From: Hydrogenovibrio sp. 3SP14C1
GTDB taxonomy: Bacteria; Pseudomonadota; Gammaproteobacteria; Thiomicrospirales; Thiomicrospiraceae
Length of the DNA: 64,000 nucleotides
Assembly (NCBI RefSeq): GCF_029625905.1
Contig: NZ_JARTLM010000011.1
Span: forward strand, 1-64,000
Direction: 5' to 3'
The translations under genes were made by a program, and so were the position numbers. Below, in pieces: positions 8,837-18,389 of the stretch (the first letter of the stretch is position 1; each line of letters starts with the position of its first letter). The notes under the pieces were generated by a model. It saw only the letters and a list, made by a program, of their open reading frames with translations, had not been told where the DNA came from and did no database searches.

Positions 8837-9994
8837 TTAATGTGTGTTTGGCGTGAAAGTGTTTTGAACCAGTTTTCCTTCATGGCAGCTTAATCCTGCC
8901 TGGTTATGTAAAAACTGGCTAAAAGGGGTGCTTAATAGAAGTCCGCGCCAGCCGCTTAATTTAAAAGAGTCAGATTGAATCATTTTAAAAAGGTCGGTTT
9001 TATTGGCGATATTGTTTGGGTTGATGTTGTAATCAATTGCAATCTGTTGAATGAGTGCAAATCCAACGGAGATCAACACCTCTTCTTGTGGCGTTGGTGG
9101 GGTAGAAGGTGCTGGGGAGGTTGGCCAGCTGTCAGGTGATTCAAAAACCTCATCAATTAGCGCCACCCATTCTGAGCCGTGGTTTTTAACCGAAGAAGCT
9201 TTGATATGGGGAACTTTATAGAGTGCTTCTGGCGTTTTAGGAGGGCGCTTCGCAATCGCAACCAATACCTCATCTGACATGACCCAGCGTTTCGGTTTAT
9301 TGTTGTCGATGGCAAATTGCTCACGCCATTCCGCTAATTTGTAAGCAATTGCTTTATTTTTGCGGGAGAGTTTTTTGGTGGCTTTAATTTTCTTACCGGC
9401 TGATTGGGTGTCGATTTTATATAAATCTTCATTTAAGAGAGCCTGAAAGTCTTCTTCTAACGCAGACTGTTGTTGCTTGGTTAATTCTGCTTGTAACTTT
9501 TCGTAAAGCGGCGCTAGATAGCGCACATCATTGATGGCATATTCCAGTTGTTTTTCAGTCAATGGGCGCTGCTGCCAATTGGTTCGAGTTTGGTCTTTTT
9601 CTAAGGTGAAGTCTAGTTCCGATTTCACCACTCTGGCTAAGCCTGCCAAGTCACCGTGATGTAAAAATAAGCAGGCAATTTGGGTGTCATAAATGGCAGC
9701 CGGCATCTGGCCGGAGACTTGGTACAATACTTCAATGTCTTGGCGTGCCGAATGAAAGACTTTTCGAATGCTGGGGTTGGTTAGAATTGACCATAAAGCG
9801 GTTAAATCTTCGATTGCTAACGGATCAATGATGGCCGCTTGACCGTCATGGGTTTGAATTTGAATTAAGCTGAGAATAGAAAAATAAGTATCTGTTCGAA
9901 CAAACTCGGTATCGATTGCAATCCAAGGGCAAGTGTTAAGAAGCGCACAAAAGGCCTCTAAATCGGCTTGCTGGTCAATTATTATATAATTCAT
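8837..9994 (-). CDS. rnd: Ribonuclease D
   Basis: The 385-residue protein has a DEDD 3'-5' exonuclease domain: IAIDTEFVRTDTYF (about 22-35, first Asp/Glu pair), the YDTQIACLFL motif and the YAINDVRYLAPLY motif, followed by an HRDC domain (KRWVMSDEVLVAIAKRPPKT). RNase D trims tRNA and other stable RNA 3' ends. I chose the ATG at 9994 because the E. coli enzyme starts in the same place (MNYxxI...); a TTG at 10030 would add a 12-residue tail not seen in relatives. It is divergent from mpl, with 143 bases between them. Confidence 0.9.
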   Translation of the reverse strand: MNYIIIDQQADLEAFCALLNTCPWIAIDTEFVRTDTYFSILSLIQIQTHDGQAAIIDPLAIEDLTALWSILTNPSIRKVFHSARQDIEVLYQVSGQMPAAIYDTQIACLFLHHGDLAGLARVVKSELDFTLEKDQTRTNWQQRPLTEKQLEYAINDVRYLAPLYEKLQAELTKQQQSALEEDFQALLNEDLYKIDTQSAGKKIKATKKLSRKNKAIAYKLAEWREQFAIDNNKPKRWVMSDEVLVAIAKRPPKTPEALYKVPHIKASSVKNHGSEWVALIDEVFESPDSWPTSPAPSTPPTPQEEVLISVGFALIQQIAIDYNINPNNIANKTDLFKMIQSDSFKLSGWRGLLLSTPFSQFLHNQAGLSCHEGKLVQNTFTPNTH

Positions 9995-10137
9995 AGCAAG
10001 AAGTTTAAGGGCTTGTTTGCGTTTGAGCAAGCAAAACTCATTGGCTTTTTAAGAAATCTTCAATAAGATACGCCTTAGTGATAAAAAATTGGTTACAAAG
10101 TAGGGCGTTTTTCGCACCGACTTAAAAAGGAAGATCG

Positions 10138-11514
10138 TTGAAAATTCATATCTTAGGTATTGCAGGAACATTCATGGGTGGAATTGCCCAGCTTGCAAAA
10201 TCAATGGGCGTCAGCGTCAGCGGCTCTGATACCGCTATCTATCCCCCGATGAGTACTCAGCTGGAACAAGCAGGAATTCAAGTTTCAACTTACGCAGAAG
10301 AATTTCTCCCTCAAACACCTGATGTTGTTGTGATTGGAAATGCATTAAGCCGAGGACACGCTGCGGTTGAAGCAACGTTGAATACACAACAAGTTTATAC
10401 CTCTGGCCCTCAATGGCTGGCGGAGAATATCTTAAAAGATCGCTGGGTGGTGGCTGTTGCGGGGACGCATGGTAAAACCACCACAGCTTCGATGGTCGCG
10501 TGGATTTTAGAGCATGCAGGGCTTCAGCCAGGGTTTTTGATTGGAGGTGTGCCGCAAAACTTTGGGGTGTCTGCACGATTAGGTGAGTCGCCATTTTTCG
10601 TGGTTGAAGCGGATGAATACGATACGGCTTTTTTTGATAAACGCTCAAAATTTGTTCATTATCATCCTCGTACATGTGTACTGAATAACTTAGAATTTGA
10701 CCATGCCGATATTTTTGATGATTTGGCGGCGACCCAAAAACAATTCCATCACCTTATCCGGACAGTACCGGGTAATGGGTTGATTATTCAACCATCCGAT
10801 GAGTCGAATATTGATGAAGTCATTAAACAGGGCTGTTGGACGCCCGTTGAAAGCCAAGGTGAAAACGCTGCGGATGCTGACTGGGCGTATCGCCTGTTAG
10901 CAAAAGATGGCACGAGCTTTGAAGTTTATTACCAAGGGCAGTCCCGAGGGGAAGTGCATTGGAATATGACCGGGTTACATAATGTTCGTAATGGCTTGAG
11001 TGCAATCGCTGCTGCGCAGCATTGTGGTGTCCCAGTAGAAGAGGCAGTTCAAGGGTTGAATGCTTTTGAAGGTGTCAGTCGAAGAATGACGGAAGTGGGC
11101 AAAGTTAACGATATTGTGATTTATGATGATTTTGCCCATCATCCCACCGCGATTCAAACGACTTTATCCGGAATGAAATCACAATTAGACACTCGCTCAA
11201 CTTCTGGGCGTTTGATTGCCGTGTTTGAGCCTCGTTCCAATACGATGCGAATGGGCGTACACCAGAGTCGCCTACCTGCAGCATTTGAACAGGCAGATTC
11301 GGTTTATGCTTTTATTGATCCTGATTGGAATTGGTCAATGCAGACGGAACTTTTTAAAGTCCCTGTTAAAACAGCCGATAACTATGATGATCTACTCGAT
11401 TTGCTGGTAGCGGATATTTTGCCAGGGGATACTGTCGTGATAATGAGTAATGGTAGTTTTGGTGGGATACATCAACGACTATTAAATGCTTTACAGCAAA
11501 AGTTTTCGGTTTGA
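10138..11514 (+). CDS. mpl: UDP-MurNAc:tripeptide ligase Mpl
   Basis: The 458-residue cytoplasmic enzyme joins recycled L-Ala-D-Glu-meso-DAP to UDP-MurNAc during peptidoglycan recycling. It has an N-terminal Rossmann-like domain (MKIHILGIAGTFMGG), the Mur-ligase ATP loop GTHGKTTT (109-116) and the central NLEFDHADIF segment. Length matches E. coli Mpl (457). The start is a TTG at 10138 with AAGGAAG upstream; no ATG fits the conserved N-terminus. It is divergent from rnd. Confidence 0.95.
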   Translation: MKIHILGIAGTFMGGIAQLAKSMGVSVSGSDTAIYPPMSTQLEQAGIQVSTYAEEFLPQTPDVVVIGNALSRGHAAVEATLNTQQVYTSGPQWLAENILKDRWVVAVAGTHGKTTTASMVAWILEHAGLQPGFLIGGVPQNFGVSARLGESPFFVVEADEYDTAFFDKRSKFVHYHPRTCVLNNLEFDHADIFDDLAATQKQFHHLIRTVPGNGLIIQPSDESNIDEVIKQGCWTPVESQGENAADADWAYRLLAKDGTSFEVYYQGQSRGEVHWNMTGLHNVRNGLSAIAAAQHCGVPVEEAVQGLNAFEGVSRRMTEVGKVNDIVIYDDFAHHPTAIQTTLSGMKSQLDTRSTSGRLIAVFEPRSNTMRMGVHQSRLPAAFEQADSVYAFIDPDWNWSMQTELFKVPVKTADNYDDLLDLLVADILPGDTVVIMSNGSFGGIHQRLLNALQQKFSV

Positions 11515-11580
11515 TGCTTTGTGGTCAGAGCCAAAAGGGCAGAACGTTATGAATAAAAATTTGAAGCTAGAAGGATGAGT

Positions 11581-12600
11581 ATGAATCACCAAGTCATCGC
11601 AAGAAAAGCGATTGAGCATTTAACGAAGCATAATATTAAACCGTCTCCAGTGACTTTTAGCATTTGGTTTATGTATTATTTGGGTCAGAATAAAGCACTC
11701 ATTTCTAGAGTGAAATCATTACTCTCTACCGGCCAAGAAATCTCTGATGCCTCTTATGAAAAACTTTACGAGGTCTATGTCTTAAAAGAATATTTTAGAG
11801 ATACTTTGGGAATTAACCGAAGTACCAGTCAGATCATCAATAAAGCCAATGATTTAAAAGCCAAGATTCACGAGTTTGTTGAAAGCATTAATGGACATAA
11901 AGACACATTAGGTGATATGCGAAACAGCCTGACTGTGGCTGAAACTCGAGAAGCGATTGAAATTATTCTTTCTGAAGCGATTATGGAATTGAAAACAGTT
12001 GAAACCAATTCGGTTGAAACTACGCTCTGGATGCAAAAAAATGTCAAAGAACTGGAGTCGGTTCAGAGTAATGTCATTGAAATAGAACAAAGCATGAGTC
12101 GTGACTTCTTAACGGGCTTGCCGGATAAAAGTTATTTTGAAAAAACATTAGCTGAATTTTTAAAAGAATCCATGTCAGGCGTTATTTCCAAAAGACATTT
12201 TATTGTGTTTGATATTACGGACTTGGATTATTACAACGAAGCTTTTTCTTGGTTACTCGGTGACAGTATTATTCGTTTGGTGGTAAAAATCATTCAAACC
12301 GAAACCGAAGAAGAATGGGAAATGATGCGACTGAATGAAGATGAACTGGCGGTATTCCCTCCGCCATCTTTTCCAATCCATAAAATTCCGGATTATATTG
12401 AACGTATTCGAACCATCATTCATAGCAAGAAAGTTGTTGTTAAAAATAAGAAGCAAGAGATTAAAAATATATCATTGAGCGCTGTGATTGTTAAAGTTGC
12501 GGTTTATGATGATATTGAGACGGTCAATGATAAAATTCAAAAAGGGCTCGATGTGATCAAGGAAGGTCAAAACGGCAAAGTCATTAAAATCGACGAATAA
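11581..12600 (+). CDS. GGDEF-fold protein with degenerate signature
   Basis: The 339-residue protein has an N-terminal helical region (about 1-90) of the kind found before GGDEF domains, a coiled stretch (about 90-170), then a GGDEF-fold domain starting at SRDFLTGLPDKSYFE. The signature that should read GGDEF is NEDEL (about 252-256 from this start), so both glycines that hold GTP are lost and cyclase activity is unlikely. No inhibitory RxxD site precedes it. It may be a c-di-GMP or GTP sensor, or a structural relic. The second ATG (11581) is preferred because AGAAGG lies 6 bases upstream; the first ATG abuts the same site. Confidence 0.8.
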   Translation: MNHQVIARKAIEHLTKHNIKPSPVTFSIWFMYYLGQNKALISRVKSLLSTGQEISDASYEKLYEVYVLKEYFRDTLGINRSTSQIINKANDLKAKIHEFVESINGHKDTLGDMRNSLTVAETREAIEIILSEAIMELKTVETNSVETTLWMQKNVKELESVQSNVIEIEQSMSRDFLTGLPDKSYFEKTLAEFLKESMSGVISKRHFIVFDITDLDYYNEAFSWLLGDSIIRLVVKIIQTETEEEWEMMRLNEDELAVFPPPSFPIHKIPDYIERIRTIIHSKKVVVKNKKQEIKNISLSAVIVKVAVYDDIETVNDKIQKGLDVIKEGQNGKVIKIDE

Positions 12601-12603
12601 AGA

Positions 12604-12687
12604 ATGTGGGCATTCCTTGAAATTGGTTTATTTATTTTATTGATGGCTCTTCTAGGGTGGGCTATTTTTAGCAAGCCTAAAAAATAA
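12604..12687 (+). CDS. Possible 27-residue single-helix membrane peptide
   Basis: An ORF of 27 codons starts 3 bases after the stop of the GGDEF-like gene. It encodes one hydrophobic helix (FLEIGLFILLMALLGWAIF) and a basic tail (SKPKK), giving the topology of a tail-in membrane peptide. It ends 23 bases before a palindromic terminator, so it occupies nearly all the space to the end of the transcript. The Shine-Dalgarno is weak (AAAG), so translation would depend on coupling to the upstream gene. No family is recognised. Confidence 0.45.
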   Translation: MWAFLEIGLFILLMALLGWAIFSKPKK

Positions 12688-12710
12688 GCCATCACTATGT
12701 GATATGTTTT

Positions 12711-12736
12711 AAAAACGGCCAGGCCTGGCCGTTTTT
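12711..12736. terminator. Palindromic terminator with CCAGGCCTGG core
   Basis: A perfect palindrome from AAAAACGGCCAGG to CCTGGCCGTTTTT, core 12719-12728. It sits in the convergent gap between the GGDEF/27-residue unit and the second SHOCT gene and can stop transcription from both sides. Confidence 0.9.
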
Positions 12737-12791
12737 TGATTTAAGTGCAATTTTATTAAGTTATTTATTTCTAGTGATTATTGAGCTTCAT

Positions 12792-13019
12792 TCAGAGCTC
12801 TAACTCTTTTTTACGTTCTTCATACTCTTCTTTCGAAATTTCGCCTTTAGCATGCCGTTTCTTTAATATTTCCAAAGCTGTTTCATTCGGTTTGCCGGCG
12901 TTATTGGTAATAGTATTAAAGATTTTAATCAGTAAAAGAACAACGATAATGAAGATCAGCCAGAATATCCACATACCGCCTCCCATAAAGCCCCACATTG
13001 TATGGTCGTTATACATCAT
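12792..13019 (-). CDS. Small SHOCT-domain membrane protein (copy 2)
   Basis: A 75-residue paralogue of the gene at 1938-2162: the same Met/Gly-rich N-terminus (HTMWGFMGGGMW), one transmembrane helix and a C-terminal SHOCT domain (LEILKKRHAKGEISKEEYEE). The start is one of two adjacent ATGs (13019 or 13016) following AAGGAGGGA; the second has the better spacing and matches the paralogue. It stands alone here without a multicopper oxidase. Function is unknown. Confidence 0.8.
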   Translation of the reverse strand: MMYNDHTMWGFMGGGMWIFWLIFIIVVLLLIKIFNTITNNAGKPNETALEILKKRHAKGEISKEEYEERKKELEL

Positions 13020-13200
13020 GTCCCTCCTTTTTCTAGGAGCCATTTCGTATTTATCGTCTCATCGCGGTTGCTGACCACTAGACTCTTTCAGATAGATAGA
13101 GAATGTGGTGTTTTTTTATGTTCACTTTTATTTTAGTCCTACATTTCAAAAAACGCTAATTAATTGGGTTAATGCTTCTTGTATGAGGTGGGAATAAGGG

Positions 13201-13746
13201 TTAGCTAGGAAGTTTAAATAGGCTGGCAGAAAGTTGGTATTCGGGTTGATAATGGTTTAATAAAACTTGAGACCATATCTGAGCATCTTCTGGCATACCT
13301 TGGGTTAGATATATGCCTACTTGTTTTAAAACGTTTTGTTGAAAGCTTTTCGAAGGAACTGCATTGCCTGCTAAGTTGTCTGCACTGAAAACAAAAGGGA
13401 ACCCAGCCGACAGCGAAAAAATCCATTCAAGCGCTTGGGGTTTTATCTCGACTCTTTCAAACTCAGCTTGTTGTTGTGGAGAGCGTCCATCGGGTTGATA
13501 CCAATAACCAAAATCTTCTAATAATCGTCTTTTAGAGCCAGCAACACACCAATGGGCGGTTTCATGTAGGGCCGATGCGAAAAATCCATGGGCAAAAATA
13601 ATTCGATGATGGGGGTGATTGTTATTTGGGTCGGCAGGGCGATAAATCGGTTCATCTTCACAGCAAACCAGTTGGGTGTTTCTTAAAGTAAGAAAGGTTT
13701 GATTGAAAAGAGAAATCAGTGTGTCTTTATCGAATGTGTTTGTCAT
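13201..13746 (-). CDS. epmC: Elongation factor P hydroxylase EpmC
   Basis: The 181-residue protein matches the EpmC/YfcM family: IIFAHGFFASALHETAHWCVAG holds an HExxH-type metal site (HETAH), followed by RRLLEDFGYWYQPDGRS. EpmC hydroxylates the modified lysine of elongation factor P after EpmA/EpmB act. Those genes are not in the window. The ATG at 13746 gives the length typical of the family; a TTG at 13767 would add seven residues. Neither has a clear Shine-Dalgarno. Confidence 0.9.
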   Translation of the reverse strand: MTNTFDKDTLISLFNQTFLTLRNTQLVCCEDEPIYRPADPNNNHPHHRIIFAHGFFASALHETAHWCVAGSKRRLLEDFGYWYQPDGRSPQQQAEFERVEIKPQALEWIFSLSAGFPFVFSADNLAGNAVPSKSFQQNVLKQVGIYLTQGMPEDAQIWSQVLLNHYQPEYQLSASLFKLPS

Positions 13747-13795
13747 AGTTAGGAAATAGTGACCCAAAGAAGAGTCACTATTGATTTAAACGATA

Positions 13796-15076
13796 TTAAA
13801 GCGTCGCCATGACTTTTTTCGCAGCGGCAATAGTATCTTCAATATCTTGATCGGTATGAGCAGAAGAAACAAAACCAGCTTCAAACGCTGATGGAGCTAA
13901 GTAGATACCTTCATCCAACATGCCATGGTAGAAAGTTTTAAAGCGATCCATATCCCCTTCAGTCACTTGTGCAAAACGTCGAATGTTTTTTTCCTCAGAG
14001 AAGAAGAAACCGAACATAGCACCAACTTGATTGGTGGTAAAAGGAATACCGATTTCGTCCGCGACACGCTGTAACCCGTTAACCAATTTGGTTGTCTTGG
14101 CTTCTAGCGCTTCAAAAAAACCTTTTTCACTGATGAGTTCCAGTGTTTTGAGCCCGGCTGTCATGGCAATGGGATTGCCTGATAAAGTCCCTGCTTGATA
14201 AACAGGCCCTAGAGGGGAAATGTGTTGCATCACTTCTTTTTTACCACCGAACGCACCCACTGGCATGCCGCCACCGATGACTTTCCCAAAAGTGGTTAAG
14301 TCTGGGGTGATGTTGTAGCGACCTTGAGCGCCTGTCAGTCCAACGCGGAAGCCACACATGACTTCATCAAAGATTAAAACCGCGCCACTTTCATCACAGA
14401 CTTCACGAAGGGTTTCTAGAAAACCTTCTTCCGGCGGAATACAGTTCATATTTCCGGCAACAGGTTCAACAATAATACAGGCTATTTGATCCCCGATTTC
14501 AGAGAAGACTTTTTTCACTTCTTCCGAATCGTTATGGGTGAGGGTTAGGGTTTCTTCTGCCAAACAAGCTGGAACACCTGGAGAAGAAGGAACCCCTAAG
14601 GTTAACGCGCCAGAGCCCGCTTTCACCAATAATGAATCAGAGTGCCCATGGTAACAGCCTTCGAATTTAACAATTTTATCGCGTCCGGTATAACCACGAG
14701 CCAAACGGATGGCGGTCATGGTTGCTTCCGTTCCTGAACTTACCATTCTGACCATGTCCATAGAAGGGATTAAGTCACAAACCATATCTGCCATTGTAGT
14801 TTCGATTTCGGTCGGCGCGCCAAAAGAGAGTCCTTTTTCAGCTTGAGCTTGAACGGCTTTAATAACGTCAGGATGTGTATGACCTAGAATGGCTGGCCCC
14901 CAAGAAGCAACATAATCAATATACTGCTTGCCATCAGTATCAGTTAAGTAAGCGCCTTTCGCTGATTCAAAAAATACAGGGTTTCCACCCACACCTTTAA
15001 ATGCTCTAACGGGTGAATTGACTCCGCCAGGAATGTGGGCTTGAGCTGCTTCAAATAAGGTATGAGAATTTGACAT
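13796..15076 (-). CDS. hemL: Glutamate-1-semialdehyde 2,1-aminomutase
   Basis: The 426-residue PLP enzyme converts glutamate 1-semialdehyde to 5-aminolevulinate in C5-pathway tetrapyrrole synthesis. It shows [18 protein letters not shown] at the N-terminus, the [18 protein letters not shown] segment and the PLP lysine in [17 protein letters not shown]. The ATG at 15076 is supported by CAGGAAAA upstream and by family length; a longer frame to 15130 would add 18 residues. It lies downstream of the TlpA-like gene on the same strand. Confidence 0.95.
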   Translation of the reverse strand: MSNSHTLFEAAQAHIPGGVNSPVRAFKGVGGNPVFFESAKGAYLTDTDGKQYIDYVASWGPAILGHTHPDVIKAVQAQAEKGLSFGAPTEIETTMADMVCDLIPSMDMVRMVSSGTEATMTAIRLARGYTGRDKIVKFEGCYHGHSDSLLVKAGSGALTLGVPSSPGVPACLAEETLTLTHNDSEEVKKVFSEIGDQIACIIVEPVAGNMNCIPPEEGFLETLREVCDESGAVLIFDEVMCGFRVGLTGAQGRYNITPDLTTFGKVIGGGMPVGAFGGKKEVMQHISPLGPVYQAGTLSGNPIAMTAGLKTLELISEKGFFEALEAKTTKLVNGLQRVADEIGIPFTTNQVGAMFGFFFSEEKNIRRFAQVTEGDMDRFKTFYHGMLDEGIYLAPSAFEAGFVSSAHTDQDIEDTIAAAKKVMATL

Positions 15077-15147
15077 GGTTTTTCCTGTGAATAGTTGTGT
15101 TGCAATAAATTGAAATGAGCATTCACTCAATAACTTTAGAGGACTGT

Positions 15148-15651
15148 TTATAAATCAGGTGTCATTTTTTTGATGCGTTCGGTAACGATATCAAAGTCAA
15201 CTTCACCGATTTTTTGATAAACAATGTTGCCATTCGGCGCAATTAAAAAACTGGTTGGAGTTAATAAAACGCCGCCGAAGGCTTCGGCTATTTTGCCATC
15301 TATGTCTTGGACAAATGAAAATGGATAAGGGTTTTTGGCGATGAATTTTTTTACTTGCTCAGCCGGGTCATAGTTCATAGACACAGCCACCAGTTCAAAC
15401 TTATCGCCAAATTTCCGTTTCATTTGTGCTAAATGAGGCATTTCTGTAATGCAGCCTGGGCATGTTGTGGCCCAGAAGTTAACTAAAACCGGCTTCATAG
15501 GCTTATTAAGCTGAATACTTTCACCTTGTGCTGTTTTAACGGTAATCTCCGGCGCTTTTCCTAACCCATCTGAAAAAACGGTCAGATAAAGTAATGTGCC
15601 GAGTAAAAGTAAAACGAGAATGCCGAATAGCTTGCTGCCAATTTTATTCAT
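15148..15651 (-). CDS. TlpA/ResA-like periplasmic thiol-disulfide protein
   Basis: The 167-residue protein has an N-terminal membrane anchor (about 8-27) and a thioredoxin fold with a CPGC active site in [18 protein letters not shown] (about 52-69) and a cis-Pro at LLTPTSFLI. Such proteins reduce or exchange disulfides in the periplasm, for example in cytochrome c maturation. It lies between rpiA and hemL on the same strand with short gaps, so it may be co-transcribed; the hemL link fits a haem/cytochrome role, which is inference. Confidence 0.87.
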   Translation of the reverse strand: MNKIGSKLFGILVLLLLGTLLYLTVFSDGLGKAPEITVKTAQGESIQLNKPMKPVLVNFWATTCPGCITEMPHLAQMKRKFGDKFELVAVSMNYDPAEQVKKFIAKNPYPFSFVQDIDGKIAEAFGGVLLTPTSFLIAPNGNIVYQKIGEVDFDIVTERIKKMTPDL

Positions 15652-15725
15652 TTCAATGCTCTGGATATCGGAAATAATATTGGTTTAACGTGGCATGCAC
15701 CCACGTTAACCTTGATAAGCTTGAA

Positions 15726-16388
15726 TTAAGCTTTGATGGTTTCAACGCCGTTAGCAGTACCACATAGGAAGATGTCAGCATTTCGCGCTGCAAACAATCC
15801 ATTTGTTACTACACCAACAATGCTATTTAGTTCTGTTTCCATTGCAACCGGATCAGTGATTTCCAAGCCATGGATATCTAAAATGACATTGCCATTATCT
15901 GTTGTAAAGCCTTCTCGTAAAACCGGCTCACCACCGAAACGCTTAACGACTTCACGTGCGACATAACTACGCGCCATAGGAATTACTTCAATCGGTAGTG
16001 GGAATTTACCTAAAACGTCAACCTTTTTACTGTCGTCCGCAATGCATACAAATTGTTTAGCAACGGCTAAAACGATTTTCTCACGCGTTAAAGCACCACC
16101 GCCACCTTTGATAAGGTTTAGACCGGCATCGGCTTCGTCAGCACCATCAATGTATACGGACATTTCATCTACGGAGTTTAATTCTAATACCGGGATACCA
16201 TGACCTTTCAAACGCTCTGCTGTTGCTTCAGAACTGGCAACAGCCCCTTTGATTTTTCCTTTAATTTTAGCCAGTTCATCAATGAAGAAGTTTGCTGTAG
16301 AGCCTGTTCCTACACCAATGTAAGTATCTGGAACGACATATTCGATTGCCGCCATAGCAACTTGTTGTTTTAATTCATCTTGTGTCAT
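15726..16388 (-). CDS. rpiA: Ribose-5-phosphate isomerase A
   Basis: The 220-residue enzyme interconverts ribose 5-phosphate and ribulose 5-phosphate, needed both for the pentose phosphate pathway and for regenerating ribulose bisphosphate in the Calvin cycle. Motifs include [23 protein letters not shown] and [13 protein letters not shown] chose the ATG at 16388 because the product then begins MTQDELK, as in E. coli RpiA (219 residues); a longer frame to 16436 has no support. Confidence 0.95.
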   Translation of the reverse strand: MTQDELKQQVAMAAIEYVVPDTYIGVGTGSTANFFIDELAKIKGKIKGAVASSEATAERLKGHGIPVLELNSVDEMSVYIDGADEADAGLNLIKGGGGALTREKIVLAVAKQFVCIADDSKKVDVLGKFPLPIEVIPMARSYVAREVVKRFGGEPVLREGFTTDNGNVILDIHGLEITDPVAMETELNSIVGVVTNGLFAARNADIFLCGTANGVETIKA

Positions 16389-16565
16389 GTTGTTATTCTC
16401 TAATTCATTATTAATAATGGCGCATATTTTAATCACTTTAGCGTAAAAAGTATAGATTAAGTATGAGAACGCAGAAGAGATAAGCCTTTTAACTTAAACT
16501 TATCTTTGAATATGACCGAAGCACAAGGTGTTATTTAATAACACCCTGCGTTACGAAAAAGCTTA

Positions 16566-17060
16566 TCAATGATGCATTGGTGTGCCGCCAGGTGATTGAT
16601 ACATCACTGGGGGGGCTTGAGTCTTAGGTTTTTCTTCAGTTAATTTAGGAGGAAGTTGGCCTTCTTTGCGTTCGTAAGTTGCAACCACCATTCCCATTTG
16701 AGTGACATAGTAATGCGTTGGATAGACATGAACCACTTTGTAAACCATTGGACGAAGTTGCTTTCCTTTCTCTGTCAATGGCTTTCCAAGCGTCATATAC
16801 ATGCCACACATGGTAGAGCCATTAACGACTTGTTTTTTTGCAAAATTGTCATGATCTTGAACGCTTAATTGTCCACGGCGATCAAGTTCTTTCATGTAAG
16901 AGGTTTTATCTGCATCAGATGTCAATGTGCTGTAATCGACACATAACTTAAGTGTTTTAACATCGTCCAGTGGATTTTTTTTATCCGCATAAGACGCTGT
17001 AGAGAAAGACAATGCGGTAGTTGCCGCCAGTGCTAAAAGGGCGAAGTTTTTACTCATCAT
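16566..17060 (-). CDS. Secreted protein of unknown function with Met/His tail
   Basis: The 164-residue product has a clear signal peptide (about residues 1-25, ending SYADKK), two cysteines (in KLCVDY and TMCGMY) and a Pro-rich C-terminus ending GGTPMHH. I do not recognise a family. It follows the PCuAC gene on the same strand after 130 bases. The Met/His tail and the neighbours hint at copper binding, but this is weak inference. A hairpin at 16527-16545 downstream lacks a T-run. Confidence 0.65.
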   Translation of the reverse strand: MMSKNFALLALAATTALSFSTASYADKKNPLDDVKTLKLCVDYSTLTSDADKTSYMKELDRRGQLSVQDHDNFAKKQVVNGSTMCGMYMTLGKPLTEKGKQLRPMVYKVVHVYPTHYYVTQMGMVVATYERKEGQLPPKLTEEKPKTQAPPVMYQSPGGTPMHH

Positions 17061-17190
17061 GAACTTGAGGCCTCTGTTTTTTAATTTTGGTCTGATGAGT
17101 ATAGAGACAAAGGTTTTTTTTTCAAGGGATAAGTCTGAAAAGAGTATGGATGAGTGATTGCCCGTGAGAGCAAAATCACTCTAAAAAGAA

Positions 17191-17667
17191 TTAGTGGTGA
17201 TCCAGATTGTTCATAGAGTTCATAACGGATTTCACAGGGATCATTAATGATTTTTGACTGCCATCTTTGAATTTAAGCGTCATAGGGATAGTCTGACCTT
17301 TTTTTAATTCTTTTTGTAAGCCGATGAACATGATGTGGAGCCCACCTGGTTGAAGTTTGGTTTCTTGGTGTGCGGCCACTGAAATGTATTTGATCTGACG
17401 CATTTTCATGACGCCATTGTCGTTAATGTGAGTGTGAAGCTGAACTTTTTTAGCGACGTCAGAGGTCGCGCCAACTAAACGGACTTCTTGTTCGCTGTTA
17501 TTTTTAAGGGTTAAAAAACTGCCGGTTGCCATGGCGCCAGGAGGCACTTCACGAATATAGGCATTATCAACGTCAATAACGGAAGCGTCATTGGCAAAGA
17601 CGTTGAAGCTCGTTATTGAGAGGCATGCCATTAAAAAAGTTGAGGTGAAATTGAATTGAAAACGCAT
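17191..17667 (-). CDS. Periplasmic copper chaperone PCuAC
   Basis: The 158-residue protein has a signal peptide (1-25) and the PCuAC Cu(I) site: His/Met ligands in VQLHTHINDNGVMKM (H78, H80, M87, M89) and GGLHIMFIGL (H111, M113). PCuAC delivers copper to the CuA or CuB centres of respiratory oxidases, usually with SCO1. It is encoded 16 bases after the SCO1 gene and is very likely co-transcribed. A His-Met-rich C-terminal end (MNNLDHH) may add metal affinity. Confidence 0.9.
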   Translation of the reverse strand: MRFQFNFTSTFLMACLSITSFNVFANDASVIDVDNAYIREVPPGAMATGSFLTLKNNSEQEVRLVGATSDVAKKVQLHTHINDNGVMKMRQIKYISVAAHQETKLQPGGLHIMFIGLQKELKKGQTIPMTLKFKDGSQKSLMIPVKSVMNSMNNLDHH

Positions 17668-17683
17668 TTTTATCGCTCCAGTT

Positions 17684-18310
17684 TTAGGGGTGTTGAGTCA
17701 TGAAATGACGGATTTGTTGTGTAAAAATATCTGGACTGGTGGCATGGGGAAGTTGTTTCACCAATTCACCTTTTTTATTAATTATATAAGTAAATGCCGA
17801 GTGATCAACGGAATAAGTTGTCTCATCGGGTTTTTCTTGATGAATGGCATAAACCACACCGTACCGATGTGTGATCTCATCAATCGTCGATTTTGTGCCG
17901 GTTAAACCAATCATGTTGCTATTAAAGTAGTCGGCATATTGTTTTAGTCTGTCAGGCGTGTCTCGATTAGGGTCGACCGAAATGAATAAGATTTGAATTT
18001 GTTGTTTTTCCGAAGGGGTCAATTGTTGATAAGCCATGGCAATGTTGCCCAGATTAGTGGGGCAGATATCCGGACAAAAGGTATAGCCAAAATAAAGTAA
18101 CACCAATTTGCCTTCGTAGTCAGACAAGGAAATCGGTCCAGATGAGGAGGTCAAAGTGAAATCGCCTCCATCAGGTTTTTGAGGAATAGAAGCGGTCGTC
18201 ATGTTAGAGTCAGAGGACGTCAGGAACTGAGTGGGCGGTGCTAGCCATACAATGATACTCACTCCTATAATTAGGATGGTGATCAGGATTAAAAAAATAC
18301 TTTTTTTCAT
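17684..18310 (-). CDS. SCO1/SenC copper-binding thioredoxin-like protein
   Basis: The 208-residue protein has an N-terminal membrane anchor (about 5-25) and a thioredoxin fold with the copper-binding CPDIC motif (C79, C83) and the third ligand His in SVDHSAF. SCO proteins load copper into cytochrome oxidase, working with PCuAC, which follows directly. A terminator lies between this gene and the copper receptor gene upstream, so the SCO1-PCuAC pair probably has its own promoter. Confidence 0.93.
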   Translation of the reverse strand: MKKSIFLILITILIIGVSIIVWLAPPTQFLTSSDSNMTTASIPQKPDGGDFTLTSSSGPISLSDYEGKLVLLYFGYTFCPDICPTNLGNIAMAYQQLTPSEKQQIQILFISVDPNRDTPDRLKQYADYFNSNMIGLTGTKSTIDEITHRYGVVYAIHQEKPDETTYSVDHSAFTYIINKKGELVKQLPHATSPDIFTQQIRHFMTQHP

Positions 18311-18345
18311 AAAATTAAGAAGCCTTTAAGGTCTCTTTAATTGTC

Positions 18346-18369
18346 AAAAAAGGGCGTTTAACGCCCTTA
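18346..18369 (-). terminator. Terminator of the copper receptor gene
   Basis: On the minus strand AAGGGCGT, a TAA loop and ACGCCCTTTTTT make a strong GC-rich stem with a T-run, 21 bases past the receptor stop codon. Confidence 0.9.
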
Positions 18370-18389
18370 TGTGTTAACAATTAGCTTAA

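Noticed and set aside
10235..10675. A 146-codon frame opposite mpl
   Set aside because: Antisense shadow of a conserved coding region with no ribosome site or family match.
16527..16545. Hairpin GGTGTTAT/ATAACACC as a terminator
   Set aside because: Stem is good, but no T-run follows on either strand, so its role is unclear.
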